Of a stretch of 48,984 nt of DNA, positions 40,175-48,612 are shown piece after piece; position 1 is the stretch's first letter; each line of letters begins with the position of its first letter. Made by a program: the position numbers and the translations under genes. The notes beneath the pieces were generated by a model, which saw nothing but the letters and a program-made list of their open reading frames with translations, was not told the DNA's origin and ran no database searches. The DNA lies in contig DATKRZ010000035.1 of the NCBI GenBank assembly GCA_035531955.1, forward strand, positions 1-48,984, written 5' to 3'. This DNA comes from Bog-756 sp035531955 (GTDB lineage: Bacteria; Actinomycetota; Acidimicrobiia; Acidimicrobiales; RAAP-2).

Positions 40175-42234
40175 TGACGATGACACCGATCCAAACGGAG
40201 ACCAGCGCCGAGGCGCACGGAGTGGCCCAGGCCCGAGGCCTCTTCGACCGCGAGATCCTCCGGCGGGCGCTGATCGACTCGTTCATCAAGCTGAATCCCG
40301 CCACGCAGATCACGAATCCGGTCATGTTCGTGGTGCTGGTGGGCTCGGTGATCACCTTCATCGAAGCGATCGCCCACCCCGGTATCTTCACGTGGTCCAT
40401 AACGATCTGGCTGTTCCTGACGGTCGTTTTCGCCAACTTCGCCGAAGCCATGGCCGAGGGGCGCGGCAAGGCCCAGGCCGACACGCTCCGCCGCATGCGG
40501 TCCGAGACCGGGGCGCGTCGCCTGCTCGCCGATGGAACGGAGGAGCTGGTGCCGGCGGCATCCCTGGGCAAGGGGGATCTGGTGATCTGCGAGGCCAACG
40601 ACCTCATCCCCTCAGACGGTGAGATCACCGAAGGCATCGCCTCTGTCGACGAGTCGGCAATCACCGGCGAGTCAGCCCCGGTCATCCGTGAGTCGGGGGG
40701 TGACCGGTCGGCGGTGACCGGCGGAACCAAGGTGCTGTCGGACCGGATCATCGTCCGTATCACGGCAGAGCGGGGCCAGACCTTCCTCGACCGGATGATC
40801 ACCCTGGTCGAAGGGGCCAACCGGCAGAAGACCCCCAACGAGATCGCCCTGACCATCCTTCTGGCCGTGCTCACCATCGTCTTCCTCCCCGTGGTCGTGG
40901 CCCTCCAGCCGTTCGGCCACTACGCCGGAGCGACCGTCTCGGTCGTCGTCCTCGTGGCCCTGCTGGTATGCCTGATCCCGACCACCATCGGCGCCCTGCT
41001 GTCAGCCATCGGCATCGCCGGGATGGACCGCCTCGTGCAGCGCAACGTTCTCGCCATGAGCGGTCGTGCGGTGGAGGCAGCCGGTGACGTGCAGACGTTG
41101 TTGTTGGACAAGACCGGCACCATCACCCTCGGGAATCGGATGGCATCGGGCTTCTTCCCGGTCGGCGCCCACACCGAGAAGGAGGTCGCCGACGCCGCTC
41201 AGCTGGCATCACTGGCTGACGAGACCCCCGAGGGCCGGTCCATCGTGGTGTTGGCCAAGGAGCGCTTCGAGATCCGAGAACGTCAGCTCGAGGGGAAGCA
41301 CACGTTCATACCCTTCTCGGCGACGACCCGCATGTCGGGGCTCGACGTGGATCATCGTCAGATCCGGAAGGGTGCCGCCGAGTCGGTCAAGCGATGGGCC
41401 GGTGGACAGGGTGGGACGGTTCCCGCCGATCTCGACGCCATCGTAGAGCGCGTCTCCCGTTCGGGCTCGACACCGTTGGTGGTGGCGGACGGACCGGACG
41501 TCCTCGGGGTCATCGAACTCAAGGACGTCGTCAAGCTGGGAATCCGGGAGAAGTTCGACGAGATGCGCCAGATGGGCATCCGGACCGTGATGATCACCGG
41601 CGACAACCCCCTGACCGCGGCCGCAATCGCCCAGGAAGCGGGCGTTGACGACTTCCTGGCCGAGGCCACGCCCGAGGCCAAGATGGCGCTGATCCGGGCC
41701 GAGCAGGAGGGCGGGAAACTGGTCGCCATGACCGGTGACGGCACCAACGACGCCCCTGCTCTGGCTCAGGCCGATGTCGGTGTGGCCATGAACACCGGGA
41801 CCACTGCGGCAAAGGAAGCGGGCAACATGGTCGATCTCGATTCGAACCCGACCAAGCTCATCGACGTGGTCGAGATCGGCAAGCAGCTCCTCATCACCCG
41901 GGGATCGCTCACGACCTTCTCCATAGCCAACGACGTGGCCAAGTACTTCGCAATCATCCCCGCCCTGTTCGTCGCCACCTACCCCCAGCTCAACGCCCTC
42001 AACGTCATGAAGCTGCACAGCCCGATGAGCGCCGTACTGTCCGCCGTCATCTTCAATGCACTGGTCATCGTCGCTCTCATTCCGCTGGCCCTCCGGGGCG
42101 TGAAGTTCCGCCCGGCCAGTTCTGCCGCCATCCTGCGGCGGAACGTGTGGATCTACGGAGTGGGAGGGATCATCGTCCCGTTCGCGTTCATCAAGCTCAT
42201 CGATCTGGTGCTCGTCGCCTTGCACGCCTACTGA
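40174..42234 (+). CDS. kdpB: K+-transporting P-type ATPase subunit KdpB
   Basis: 686 residues. The phosphorylation site DKTGT begins at D312, the dephosphorylation motif TGES is at 164-167, and MTGDGTNDAPALAQADVGVA is the hinge motif; KGAAESVKRW is the KGA nucleotide-binding segment. Seven membrane helices are expected. It hydrolyses ATP to drive K+ uptake with KdpA and KdpC. The TGATGA junction with kdpA indicates coupling. Lacks any heavy-metal N-terminal domain, as normal for KdpB. Confidence 0.97.
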   Translation: MTMTPIQTETSAEAHGVAQARGLFDREILRRALIDSFIKLNPATQITNPVMFVVLVGSVITFIEAIAHPGIFTWSITIWLFLTVVFANFAEAMAEGRGKAQADTLRRMRSETGARRLLADGTEELVPAASLGKGDLVICEANDLIPSDGEITEGIASVDESAITGESAPVIRESGGDRSAVTGGTKVLSDRIIVRITAERGQTFLDRMITLVEGANRQKTPNEIALTILLAVLTIVFLPVVVALQPFGHYAGATVSVVVLVALLVCLIPTTIGALLSAIGIAGMDRLVQRNVLAMSGRAVEAAGDVQTLLLDKTGTITLGNRMASGFFPVGAHTEKEVADAAQLASLADETPEGRSIVVLAKERFEIRERQLEGKHTFIPFSATTRMSGLDVDHRQIRKGAAESVKRWAGGQGGTVPADLDAIVERVSRSGSTPLVVADGPDVLGVIELKDVVKLGIREKFDEMRQMGIRTVMITGDNPLTAAAIAQEAGVDDFLAEATPEAKMALIRAEQEGGKLVAMTGDGTNDAPALAQADVGVAMNTGTTAAKEAGNMVDLDSNPTKLIDVVEIGKQLLITRGSLTTFSIANDVAKYFAIIPALFVATYPQLNALNVMKLHSPMSAVLSAVIFNALVIVALIPLALRGVKFRPASSAAILRRNVWIYGVGGIIVPFAFIKLIDLVLVALHAY

Positions 42235-42247
42235 TGGAGGCCGACTG

Positions 42248-42850
42248 GTGCTGATCCAACTCCGCCGGGCACTCACCATGGCCGTCCTCTGCCTGGTGTT
42301 CTTCGGCTTCGTCTACGGGCTGGCGGGCACCGGCGTCGCCCAGCTGCTGTTCAAGCACCAAGCCGACGGTTCGATCACCGCCAACGGCTCGACGCTCATC
42401 GGCCAGAACTGGTCGAGCCCGAGGTGGTTCCACGGTCGTCCGGACGACACTGGGCCCTACGCGGCCGACCCCAAGGCCACGCCGCCGGTCGGCGGGGGAG
42501 ACAATCCCCTGGTCGCCAACGGCAACCGTGGCTCCTCGGGGGCGAGCAACCTCGGCCCGCGCTCCAAGGTCCTGTTGACCAACACCCGGTCGCTGGTCGC
42601 CTATTGGCACAACCTCGGTGTCAATCCCACCCCGGACCTGGTCACCACCTCAGGCAGCGGGTATGACCCGGACATCAGCCCCGCCGACGCCCTGGCCCAG
42701 GTACCCATGGTGTCCCGGGCCACCGGCATCGGGCCGTCGACCCTGCGGGCGCTCATCGCCCGGGAGACCAACGGCCCCGAGCTGGGCTTCCTCGGTGGCA
42801 GCTTCATCAATGTCCTGCAGCTGAACGAGGCACTCAGGAACCTGCACTGA
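42248..42850 (+). CDS. kdpC: K+-transporting ATPase subunit KdpC
   Basis: 200 residues from GTG 42248 with GATGGAGG upstream. One N-terminal membrane helix (about 9-35, TMAVLCLVFFGFVYGLAG) then a periplasmic-side domain with SSPRWFHGRPDD, GSGYDPDISPADAL, QVPMVSRATGI and VNVLQLNEALR-type ending (VLQLNEALRNLH). KdpC stabilises the KdpAB complex and raises ATP affinity. It is the last gene of the kdpFABC operon; no terminator hairpin was clear downstream. Confidence 0.95.
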   Translation: MLIQLRRALTMAVLCLVFFGFVYGLAGTGVAQLLFKHQADGSITANGSTLIGQNWSSPRWFHGRPDDTGPYAADPKATPPVGGGDNPLVANGNRGSSGASNLGPRSKVLLTNTRSLVAYWHNLGVNPTPDLVTTSGSGYDPDISPADALAQVPMVSRATGIGPSTLRALIARETNGPELGFLGGSFINVLQLNEALRNLH

Positions 42851-42971
42851 ACGTCGTTCCCGTGTTCCAGTCTGGTTACAGAGGCCACAGAGGAACTCTC
42901 GCGCCGCTTCTCCGGGACGGGAAGGGCACCTCCTCCCTACCCGTGCAAGCGCCGCATTTTCACGCGTCTGT

Positions 42972-42977
42972 TACGGT
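42972..42977 (+). promoter_or_regulatory. Candidate -10 box upstream of the osmC-like gene
   Basis: TACGGT predicts transcription start near 42984, 61 bases before the OsmC start and 23 before the 13-residue reading frame at 43007. It lies in a CTGTTACGG context similar to the CTGTTACAG sites elsewhere. Confidence 0.45.
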
Positions 42978-43006
42978 CCCCCGGATTCGGTGCTACGAAG
43001 GCGGGT

Positions 43007-43048
43007 ATGTCGGTGAGCACGCAGGGAGCGGGCAGGGGGATGCAGTGA
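43007..43048 (+). CDS. Possible 13-residue leader peptide upstream of osmC
   Basis: Reads MSVSTQGAGRGMQ and ends with a TGA that overlaps the GTG of the OsmC-family gene (GTGA). The overlap and the GGGAGC/AGGGGG tract inside it, which would serve as ribosome binding site for osmC, suggest translational coupling. It may also be chance, since the frame is short. Confidence 0.3.
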   Translation: MSVSTQGAGRGMQ

Positions 43049-43479
43049 GTGTCAAGGCCGCTCCGGCCGAGGGCGAGCAGGTGATCGCCATGGTGTCGGT
43101 GACCAGTGCCGTCGGCTACCGCGGCGAAATCCGGGCCGGGCGCCATCGGCTCGTGGCCGACGAGGGACCCGAGGTGGGTGGCGACGACGAAGGACCGAAT
43201 CCATACCAGCTGGTCCTCGCCGGCCTCGTCCAATGCACGGCAGCCACCCTGCGCATGTACGCCAATCGGAAGGGATGGGCGTTGGGCGAGGTCAAGGTGC
43301 GCGCCCGGATACTGCGTACCGGTGATGGCGCCGCCAAGGTGGAGCGGATCGAACGCACCATCAAGGTCGACGGCGATCTCTCGGCCGAGCAGAAGCAGCG
43401 GTTGTCCGAGATCGCCGAGCGGACCCCGGTGAGCCGTACGCTGCGGGCGGCAATGGACATCCAGTCCACCCTCGGGTGA
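43045..43479 (+). CDS. OsmC family protein
   Basis: 144 residues from GTG 43045; the upstream open frame to 42862 lacks family character. RAGRHRLVADEGPEVGGDDE, PNPYQLVLAGLVQCTAATLR, MYANRKGWALGEVKV and LSEIAERTPVSRTL are the OsmC/YhfA pattern. The first redox Cys is in VQCTAAT, but the position usually holding the second (CPV) is TPV here, as in a known subgroup, so thiol peroxidase activity is doubtful. It follows kdpC on the same strand but has its own promoter candidate. Confidence 0.88.
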   Translation: MSVKAAPAEGEQVIAMVSVTSAVGYRGEIRAGRHRLVADEGPEVGGDDEGPNPYQLVLAGLVQCTAATLRMYANRKGWALGEVKVRARILRTGDGAAKVERIERTIKVDGDLSAEQKQRLSEIAERTPVSRTLRAAMDIQSTLG

Positions 43480-43534
43480 GGAAGGCCAGAGCCACCCTCG
43501 GGGCGCACACCCGCTGCGGTGATTGAATGCGGCG

Positions 43535-44113
43535 ATGACCGCGTGCCCCACCCTGATCACCGAGCGCCTGATCCTCCGCCCTCTGGAGGAGTCCGATCTC
43601 GGGTCCTACACCGACATGCTCCTGGCTCCCGTGGTGCACCGATCCCTCCACCTCCCGGAGAGCTTCTCGCGGGCGGATGCCTGGCACGGCATGGCCGCGT
43701 GGCGCGGCCAGTGGGAGCTCCGGGGTTCAGGACAGTGGGCGCTCGAGGAGCGGGTCGGCGGACGGTTCGTGGGCCGCGCCGGCCTCCACCGCCCCGAATG
43801 GCCGGACTGGCCGGGCCTCGAGGTGGGTTGGGCCCTCCACCCGTCCTGGTGGGGACACGGCTACGCCACCGAGGCCGGGCACCGCTCGATCAGCTATGCG
43901 TTCGAGGTGCTCGACGCCGACGAGGTGTTCAGCGTCATCCTTCCCGAGAATCGGCGCTCCCAGGCGGTCGCGGGCCGGCTCGGCCTGTCCCTCCTCGAGG
44001 AGCGGGTGCTCTCCAGCTTCCCCGGGTCGCCCCACGGAATCTGGCGGTTGGGACGGGACGAGTGGGAAGCGGGACCGCGCCCGGTCAGCGTAGGTGGAGG
44101 CCGCCGTCGATGA
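43535..44113 (+). CDS. GNAT family acetyltransferase (RimJ/RimL-like)
   Basis: About 192 residues from ATG 43535; a TTG at 43523 is in frame upstream. TERLILRPLEESDLGSYTDM opens the fold, EVGWALHPSWWGHGYATEAG is the acetyl-CoA pyrophosphate-binding region, and VILPENRRSQAVAGRLGLSL is the C-terminal RimL-type segment. It transfers an acetyl group to a protein N-terminus, amino-sugar or antibiotic; target unknown. It overlaps the convergent SDR gene by 29 bases at the 3' ends. Confidence 0.88.
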   Translation: MTACPTLITERLILRPLEESDLGSYTDMLLAPVVHRSLHLPESFSRADAWHGMAAWRGQWELRGSGQWALEERVGGRFVGRAGLHRPEWPDWPGLEVGWALHPSWWGHGYATEAGHRSISYAFEVLDADEVFSVILPENRRSQAVAGRLGLSLLEERVLSSFPGSPHGIWRLGRDEWEAGPRPVSVGGGRRR

Positions 44114-44855
44114 GCACGACCTCGCCGGTCACGTAGGCGGCCCGGGCCAGCCCCACGATGACCTCGGCCACGTCCTCGGGGGACGCAGTGCGCCGCAGGG
44201 GCGCCTGGGCGGCCACGAACTCGCGCACTGCGCCCCAATCCGCGGTCCAGGGGGTGTCGACCAGTCCGGGCGCCACTGCATTGATTCGGATGTCGGGACC
44301 GAGCGTGTTGGCCAACAGCCTGGTCATGTGGCTGACCGCCGCCTTCGAACAGGCATAGGGGATCGAGCTCCCGGTCGGGCGCTCGCCGGCCACCGAGGAG
44401 ACGTTGACCACCTGGCCCCGTCCCGAGGCGCGCAGGTGGGGAACCGCAGCCACCGTCACCTGCCAGGTACCGATCACGTTGACGTCGAAGATCTGGCGCC
44501 ACACCTCGGGCGAGGCCGCCTCCAGGTCGCCGTGGGGGATCACCTTGGTGGTCCCCGCGTTGTTGACCAGCACATCGAGCCGTCCGTGCCGGGCCACCAC
44601 GTCGTCGATGAGCCGCCGGGCCTGCCCCTCGTCCGCCACATCCGCGCGGAAGTAACTGGCACCCGGGAGCTCGGCGGCCAACGCCTCGCCCGCCTCGACG
44701 GTCGTCGACGAGTTGATGGCCACGTTGGCACCAAGGGCGGCGAAGTGCCGGGCGGTGGATGCTCCGATCCCCGACGACGACCCGGTGATCAGGACGGTCT
44801 GTCCGCCGAATGCGTGGTCGCGGGGATCGGACTGGGAGGGGTGGGAGTCGGGCAT
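44085..44855 (-). CDS. Short-chain dehydrogenase/reductase, FabG-like
   Basis: 256 residues from a leaderless ATG. TGSSSGIG is at 24-31, NNAG in the middle, then NVSSVAGERP with the catalytic Ser, PYACSKAA with Tyr and Lys, and PGLVDTPWTADW plus the GEVVLIDGGLHLR ending. Classical SDR, NAD(P)H-dependent; substrate unknown. Convergent with the GNAT gene. Confidence 0.92.
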   Translation of the reverse strand: MPDSHPSQSDPRDHAFGGQTVLITGSSSGIGASTARHFAALGANVAINSSTTVEAGEALAAELPGASYFRADVADEGQARRLIDDVVARHGRLDVLVNNAGTTKVIPHGDLEAASPEVWRQIFDVNVIGTWQVTVAAVPHLRASGRGQVVNVSSVAGERPTGSSIPYACSKAAVSHMTRLLANTLGPDIRINAVAPGLVDTPWTADWGAVREFVAAQAPLRRTASPEDVAEVIVGLARAAYVTGEVVLIDGGLHLR

Positions 44856-44861
44856 GGCCTG

Positions 44862-44867
44862 AGTGTA
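44862..44867 (-). promoter_or_regulatory. -10 box giving a leaderless mRNA for the FabG-like SDR
   Basis: TACACT on the minus strand ends six bases before ATG 44855; no ribosome binding site is present, which agrees with leaderless initiation. Confidence 0.6.
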
Positions 44868-45149
44868 GGACCGGGCGTGGTCTGCCTTTGGCCTTCCGCA
44901 TCGTCGTCATGGCCCTCCCCGAACGGGCATGGACGGAGTTCGGACGATGTCTTCCAAGAAGCCCCCTCGGCTCAGGTGGTGGCGGTCACGGGGGCCACCT
45001 CCGACCGGGCGGGTCCGGACAGCCCCCGCGGTGCACCGATCCATCGAGCCACTCACAGTGGGACACGGCGATCACGCCCCGGTCGGGCGGCGCCCCAAGG
45101 GGTGCCAGCGGTTGGTCGACCACGTCACCGTCTCCGCCCACGACCCCGA

Positions 45150-45155
45150 TAGCTT
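45150..45155 (+). promoter_or_regulatory. -10 box giving a leaderless mRNA for the EamA transporter
   Basis: TAGCTT ends six bases before GTG 45162, fixing that codon as start. Confidence 0.55.
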
Positions 45156-45161
45156 GACGCA

Positions 45162-45995
45162 GTGGCGATCATCGTGGGCCTTCTCGTGGCCGTATCGTTC
45201 GGCAGCGGCGACTTTCTCGGCGGTCTCGCGTCGCGCCAGGCCAACACCATCACGGTCCTGGCCATCGCGCAACTGGCAGCGGTGGCAGGCGCCACGATCG
45301 TCGCGCTCGTAGCCGGGGGGCCCCTCACCGGATCGGTCGTCCTGTTGGGCGTGGGTGCCGGCGCTCTCAATGTGACCGCCCTCGGCTGCCTCTACCACGG
45401 CCTGGCCATCGGCCAGATAGGCGAGGTGGCTCCAGTGGCGGCAGTGGTCAGCGCGGTGATCCCCGTCACATGGGGCCTGGCCATCGGGGAGCGGCCGCCG
45501 GCCATGGCGCTGGTGGGAGGGGCATTGGCGGTGGTGGCGGCGGGACTGATCACCCTCGATCGTGACGAGCAACTCGGCACGCACATGGGTCGAGCCCTGC
45601 TGCTGGCGGTGGCGGCCGGGTTCGGGTTCGGTACGTCGTTCATCCTGTTTGCATCCTCCGCACACCACAGCGGATTCTGGCCGGTCCTCACGGCCCGGCT
45701 GGCGGCAGTCGTCGGGGTGGGAATCGTCGCGGTCGTGTCCCGAGCACCGATGTCGCCGCCGCCCCGACCTCGGAACCGGGCCGTCTGTGCCGGACTGCTG
45801 GACGTCCTGGCCACCACGCTGCTCTTGGTGGCCGTGCGTCTTGGGTTGGTCACCGTGGTCGCCCCGGTGGCCGCCCTGGCACCCGCGTTCACTGTGCTCT
45901 GGGCCTGGTGGTACCTCCGAGAGCGGGTATCGCGGGTGCAGATCGGCGGCCTGGTCGTGGCCCTAATCGGTCTGGGGCTCATCGCCACCTCCTAA
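45162..45995 (+). CDS. EamA/DMT-superfamily transporter
   Basis: 277 residues with about ten membrane helices in two EamA repeats: the first from AIIVGLLVAVSFGSGDFLGG through VAAGLITL, the second from ALLLAVAAGFGFGTSFILFA through VVALIGLGLIATS. The pattern LAPAFTVLWAWWYLRERVS is the repeat signature (P....W.LRE) in the second half. A 10-TM drug/metabolite exporter of the inner membrane; substrate unknown. Confidence 0.9.
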   Translation: MAIIVGLLVAVSFGSGDFLGGLASRQANTITVLAIAQLAAVAGATIVALVAGGPLTGSVVLLGVGAGALNVTALGCLYHGLAIGQIGEVAPVAAVVSAVIPVTWGLAIGERPPAMALVGGALAVVAAGLITLDRDEQLGTHMGRALLLAVAAGFGFGTSFILFASSAHHSGFWPVLTARLAAVVGVGIVAVVSRAPMSPPPRPRNRAVCAGLLDVLATTLLLVAVRLGLVTVVAPVAALAPAFTVLWAWWYLRERVSRVQIGGLVVALIGLGLIATS

Positions 45996-46106
45996 TCCTG
46001 TCCGCAAGGGCCCCTGTCACCGGGACGGGTAGCGACCGATGGTTTCGCTCCCGATCGCTGCGTCGACGGCACCGCGCCAGACGGGACTCGGACTGCTCCC
46101 GAAGTC

Positions 46107-46112
46107 TAAGTT
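46107..46112 (+). promoter_or_regulatory. -10 box giving a leaderless mRNA for the small ORF at 46119
   Basis: TAAGTT ends six bases before ATG 46119, the same geometry as the other leaderless genes in the window. Confidence 0.5.
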
Positions 46113-46118
46113 TCAAGG

Positions 46119-46286
46119 ATGCGACTGGTGAGCCGGTTCGACGAAGGGGTACCGACCGGCCTGGTGGCCGGGGGCGAAGTCGTCGATCCGACCGACCCGC
46201 TGATCGGACTATCCGGCTCCATGATCGACCCGGCGGCAGACGAACCCGGGCCGGCGACATGCCACCCGCCTGCTGATGACCGCTGA
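46119..46286 (+). CDS. 55-residue hypothetical protein upstream of arfB
   Basis: Starts MRLVSRFDEGVPTGLVAGGE, is acidic and Pro/Gly-rich, and has no membrane helix or known motif. Evidence that it is real: a -10 box at leaderless distance and an 11-base overlap with the arfB start, which implies coupled translation. It could be a leader that sets arfB expression. Not recognised in any family. Confidence 0.5.
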   Translation: MRLVSRFDEGVPTGLVAGGEVVDPTDPLIGLSGSMIDPAADEPGPATCHPPADDR

Positions 46287-46704
46287 CGTCGAAGACTCGG
46301 GGACGGTCCGGATCAGTGCGTCACTGGCGATCCCCCTTTCCGAGCTGCAATTCCGGTTCAGCCCGAGCGGCGGTCCGGGCGGGCAGCACGCCAACAAGGT
46401 GAACACCCGGGTGGAACTCCGATTCGACGTGGCCCGGTCACCGTCATTGGGGCCGCGGCAACGCGCCCGACTGATCGATCGCCTCGGGCCGGAGGTCCGG
46501 CTGGTGGCGGACGACGAACGGTCACAGCTCCGGAACCGGCAACTGGCGGTGCAGCGGTTCCGCGCCCGCGTGGCCGATGCCCTCCGCATCGAGAAGCCCC
46601 GCCGTCCGACCCGACCATCACGGGGGGCCAAGGAGCGGCGGCTGACGGCGAAGCGCCGGGTCTCGGAGCGCAAGCGTGCCCGACGGCCCGACCTCGACGA
46701 CTGA
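46276..46704 (+). CDS. arfB: Ribosome-rescue peptidyl-tRNA hydrolase ArfB (YaeJ)
   Basis: 142 residues. The catalytic GGQ lies in SGGPGGQHANK (residues 31-41), the loop release factors use to hydrolyse peptidyl-tRNA, and the protein ends in a basic tail (RLTAKRRVSERKRARRP) that enters the empty mRNA channel of stalled ribosomes. Both parts match ArfB, which rescues ribosomes on mRNAs without a stop codon. It overlaps the 55-residue ORF upstream. Confidence 0.93.
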   Translation: MTADVEDSGTVRISASLAIPLSELQFRFSPSGGPGGQHANKVNTRVELRFDVARSPSLGPRQRARLIDRLGPEVRLVADDERSQLRNRQLAVQRFRARVADALRIEKPRRPTRPSRGAKERRLTAKRRVSERKRARRPDLDD

Positions 46705-46733
46705 TCGGTCAGCCTGTCAGCCGGTCCAGCGGG

Positions 46734-47552
46734 TCAGCCGACCCGGCGGTCCGGCTGCGCCGGAGAGGGCCAGACGTCATCGAGGAAATTGGCCATCTCC
46801 ACCGTGAGGCGTTCGGGATGGAAGCGGAGCTCGAGCAGGGAGTTGGCCTGCACCAACTTCCCCCCGGGCAGACGCTTGGCCAATTGCTCCGCATCATGGA
46901 ACGGGTGGAGCCGGTCGACCTGGTGGCCGATGACCATGGCGGGCATCTCCATGGCCGAGCGCTGGTCGACGGTGGGGGCGATCGGACCCGCCAGGATCCC
47001 GTGCAGCACTGCAGCCGTCTCCATCGGATCGTTGGACAACGAATTCATGACGCTGTCGACCGCGCCATGCCCGGTGCGAGGAAGTCGACCGATGAGGGAT
47101 GCCACTCGTCTGACCAGTGGGCGGGCGAAGTGGACGGCGAGGAGCATGGGGACGAAGGTGATGGCGGCCGCCGGAACGGCCCACTCGAGCACCGGCATCT
47201 CGATGATCAGGGCCTGCACCCGCTCGGGGGCGAGGGCGGCGACCAGCAGGCTCACGTTGCCGCCGAGCGAGACACCACCGATGACCGCCTTGTCGATTCC
47301 GAGGTGGTCGAGCAGGGCCACGACGTGTTCCGCATAGGTGTCCATGCGATGGAACGATGCCCGCTGGGGCTTGTCCGACAACCCGTGTCCCGGGAGGTCG
47401 ATCAGGATCACACGGTTTCCCTTGGCCGCCAAGTCGTTGGCCAGCCGGCGATTCATGTTGGAGTCCATGAGGATCCCGTGCATGAACACAAGGACCCGTG
47501 AGCCGTGACCGTGGATCTCGTAGTACAGCTGCATGCCGTCCGACTCGAACAT
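46734..47552 (-). CDS. Alpha/beta hydrolase
   Basis: 272 residues from ATG 47552. The oxyanion region VLVFMHGILMDSNMNRRLAND, the strand-5 elbow GGVSLGGN with nucleophile S95, a catalytic Asp probably in GHQVDRLHPFHDAEQL and His nearby (HPFHD) fit the fold. An in-frame GTG at 47660 would add 36 Ser/Thr/Ala-rich residues and overlap the nitrilase end; a TACCGT at 47668-47673 would then give a nearly leaderless transcript, so this start is not excluded. Substrate unknown. Confidence 0.85.
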   Translation of the reverse strand: MFESDGMQLYYEIHGHGSRVLVFMHGILMDSNMNRRLANDLAAKGNRVILIDLPGHGLSDKPQRASFHRMDTYAEHVVALLDHLGIDKAVIGGVSLGGNVSLLVAALAPERVQALIIEMPVLEWAVPAAAITFVPMLLAVHFARPLVRRVASLIGRLPRTGHGAVDSVMNSLSNDPMETAAVLHGILAGPIAPTVDQRSAMEMPAMVIGHQVDRLHPFHDAEQLAKRLPGGKLVQANSLLELRFHPERLTVEMANFLDDVWPSPAQPDRRVG

Positions 47553-47622
47553 GCCGACTTCGTACGGCGGTGCGGTCGACGAGGCCGAGGTAGCGGTGGC
47601 CGGCGAACCGTTCGATGAGCCC

Positions 47623-48531
47623 CTAGCGACCGGTTTCGTGGGCGCGCCCTGTCGTTTCACCCGGCCAACGGTACGCTCCGGGGCGACGATTTGCCAGAAC
47701 TGGCAGCTCGGACCGGATGAGTCGCTGCAGATCCCCGTCGAGGTCGGCGGTCACCACGCCGGGGGAAGAATCGTCCCGTTCCGCCAGCACCGTTCCCCAG
47801 GGATCCACGATCATCGAATGACCGTGGCATGCCGGCATCCCGGCCGGAAGCTCACCGACCTGTCCCGCACCGATCACGAAGACCTGGTTCTCGACGGCGC
47901 GGGCTCTGAGGAGAAGCTCCCAGTGCGCGGGACCGGTGGCGGCGGTGAAGGCCGCCGGCACCGCGATCACCGTGGCCCCGAGGAGGGTCAGGATGCGGTA
48001 CTGCTCCGGAAAACGGAGGTCGTAGCAGATTGACATTCCGAGGCACGGAGTCGGGCGGTGCCCTTGGGACGGACGGGCCAGGGCGACCACGCAGAGCTCT
48101 TCACCCGGTACGACGGCCGCCGACTCGCAGAACCTGGTTCCGCCCAGTTCGACGTCGAAGAGATGGATCTTCCGATACACCGCCTCCACCGATCCGTCCG
48201 GCCCGATCAGGCAGCTCGTGTTGAAGAGGCGCCCACCGCGTCCTCCCCGGCCGTCCGCCACCGGCACGGCATCGGCCCTTTCGGGGAAGCTCCCCGCCAG
48301 GAGGTGGATCTTCGACCAACTGGCCAGGCGCGACGCCCAGGTGATCGTGGGGCCGGTCAGGGGTTCCGCGTGTCGAGCCAGGTGGTCCTGACTGCCGGCG
48401 ACGGAAAAGTACTCGGGGAGGACCACCAGCTCTGCGCCGTCCGAGACCGCTTCTTCCACCAGCTTGCCGGCAGCCTCGAGGTTGGCATCCCGCTCCGCGC
48501 CGGCCGTCGTCTGGATGGCGGCAACGCGCAT
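47623..48531 (-). CDS. Nitrilase/omega-amidase family carbon-nitrogen hydrolase
   Basis: 302 residues from ATG 48531. The catalytic triad is E40 (VVLPEYF), K121 (YRKIHLFD) and C169 (SICYDLRFPE), and the later segments RARAVENQVFVIGAGQVG and HGHSMIVDPWGTVLAE are also typical. RKIHLFDVE and CYDLRFPE suggest the Nit1/Nit2 (omega-amidase, deaminated glutathione amidase) branch rather than true nitrilases. It hydrolyses an amide such as alpha-ketoglutaramate or deaminated glutathione in the cytoplasm. A longer open frame upstream has no family character. Confidence 0.92.
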   Translation of the reverse strand: MRVAAIQTTAGAERDANLEAAGKLVEEAVSDGAELVVLPEYFSVAGSQDHLARHAEPLTGPTITWASRLASWSKIHLLAGSFPERADAVPVADGRGGRGGRLFNTSCLIGPDGSVEAVYRKIHLFDVELGGTRFCESAAVVPGEELCVVALARPSQGHRPTPCLGMSICYDLRFPEQYRILTLLGATVIAVPAAFTAATGPAHWELLLRARAVENQVFVIGAGQVGELPAGMPACHGHSMIVDPWGTVLAERDDSSPGVVTADLDGDLQRLIRSELPVLANRRPGAYRWPGETTGRAHETGR

Positions 48532-48536
48532 GACAC

Positions 48537-48542
48537 AGGGTA
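48537..48542 (-). promoter_or_regulatory. Candidate -10 box of the nitrilase gene
   Basis: TACCCT on the minus strand ends five bases before ATG 48531; with normal spacing variation the transcript is leaderless or has a one-base offset. Confidence 0.5.
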
Positions 48543-48612
48543 CGCCCACGATCGGGCACAATGACCATCTCACCGTGCCGGTCCCGTACCCGCTGGGTTC
48601 GCCGGTGCTGAA

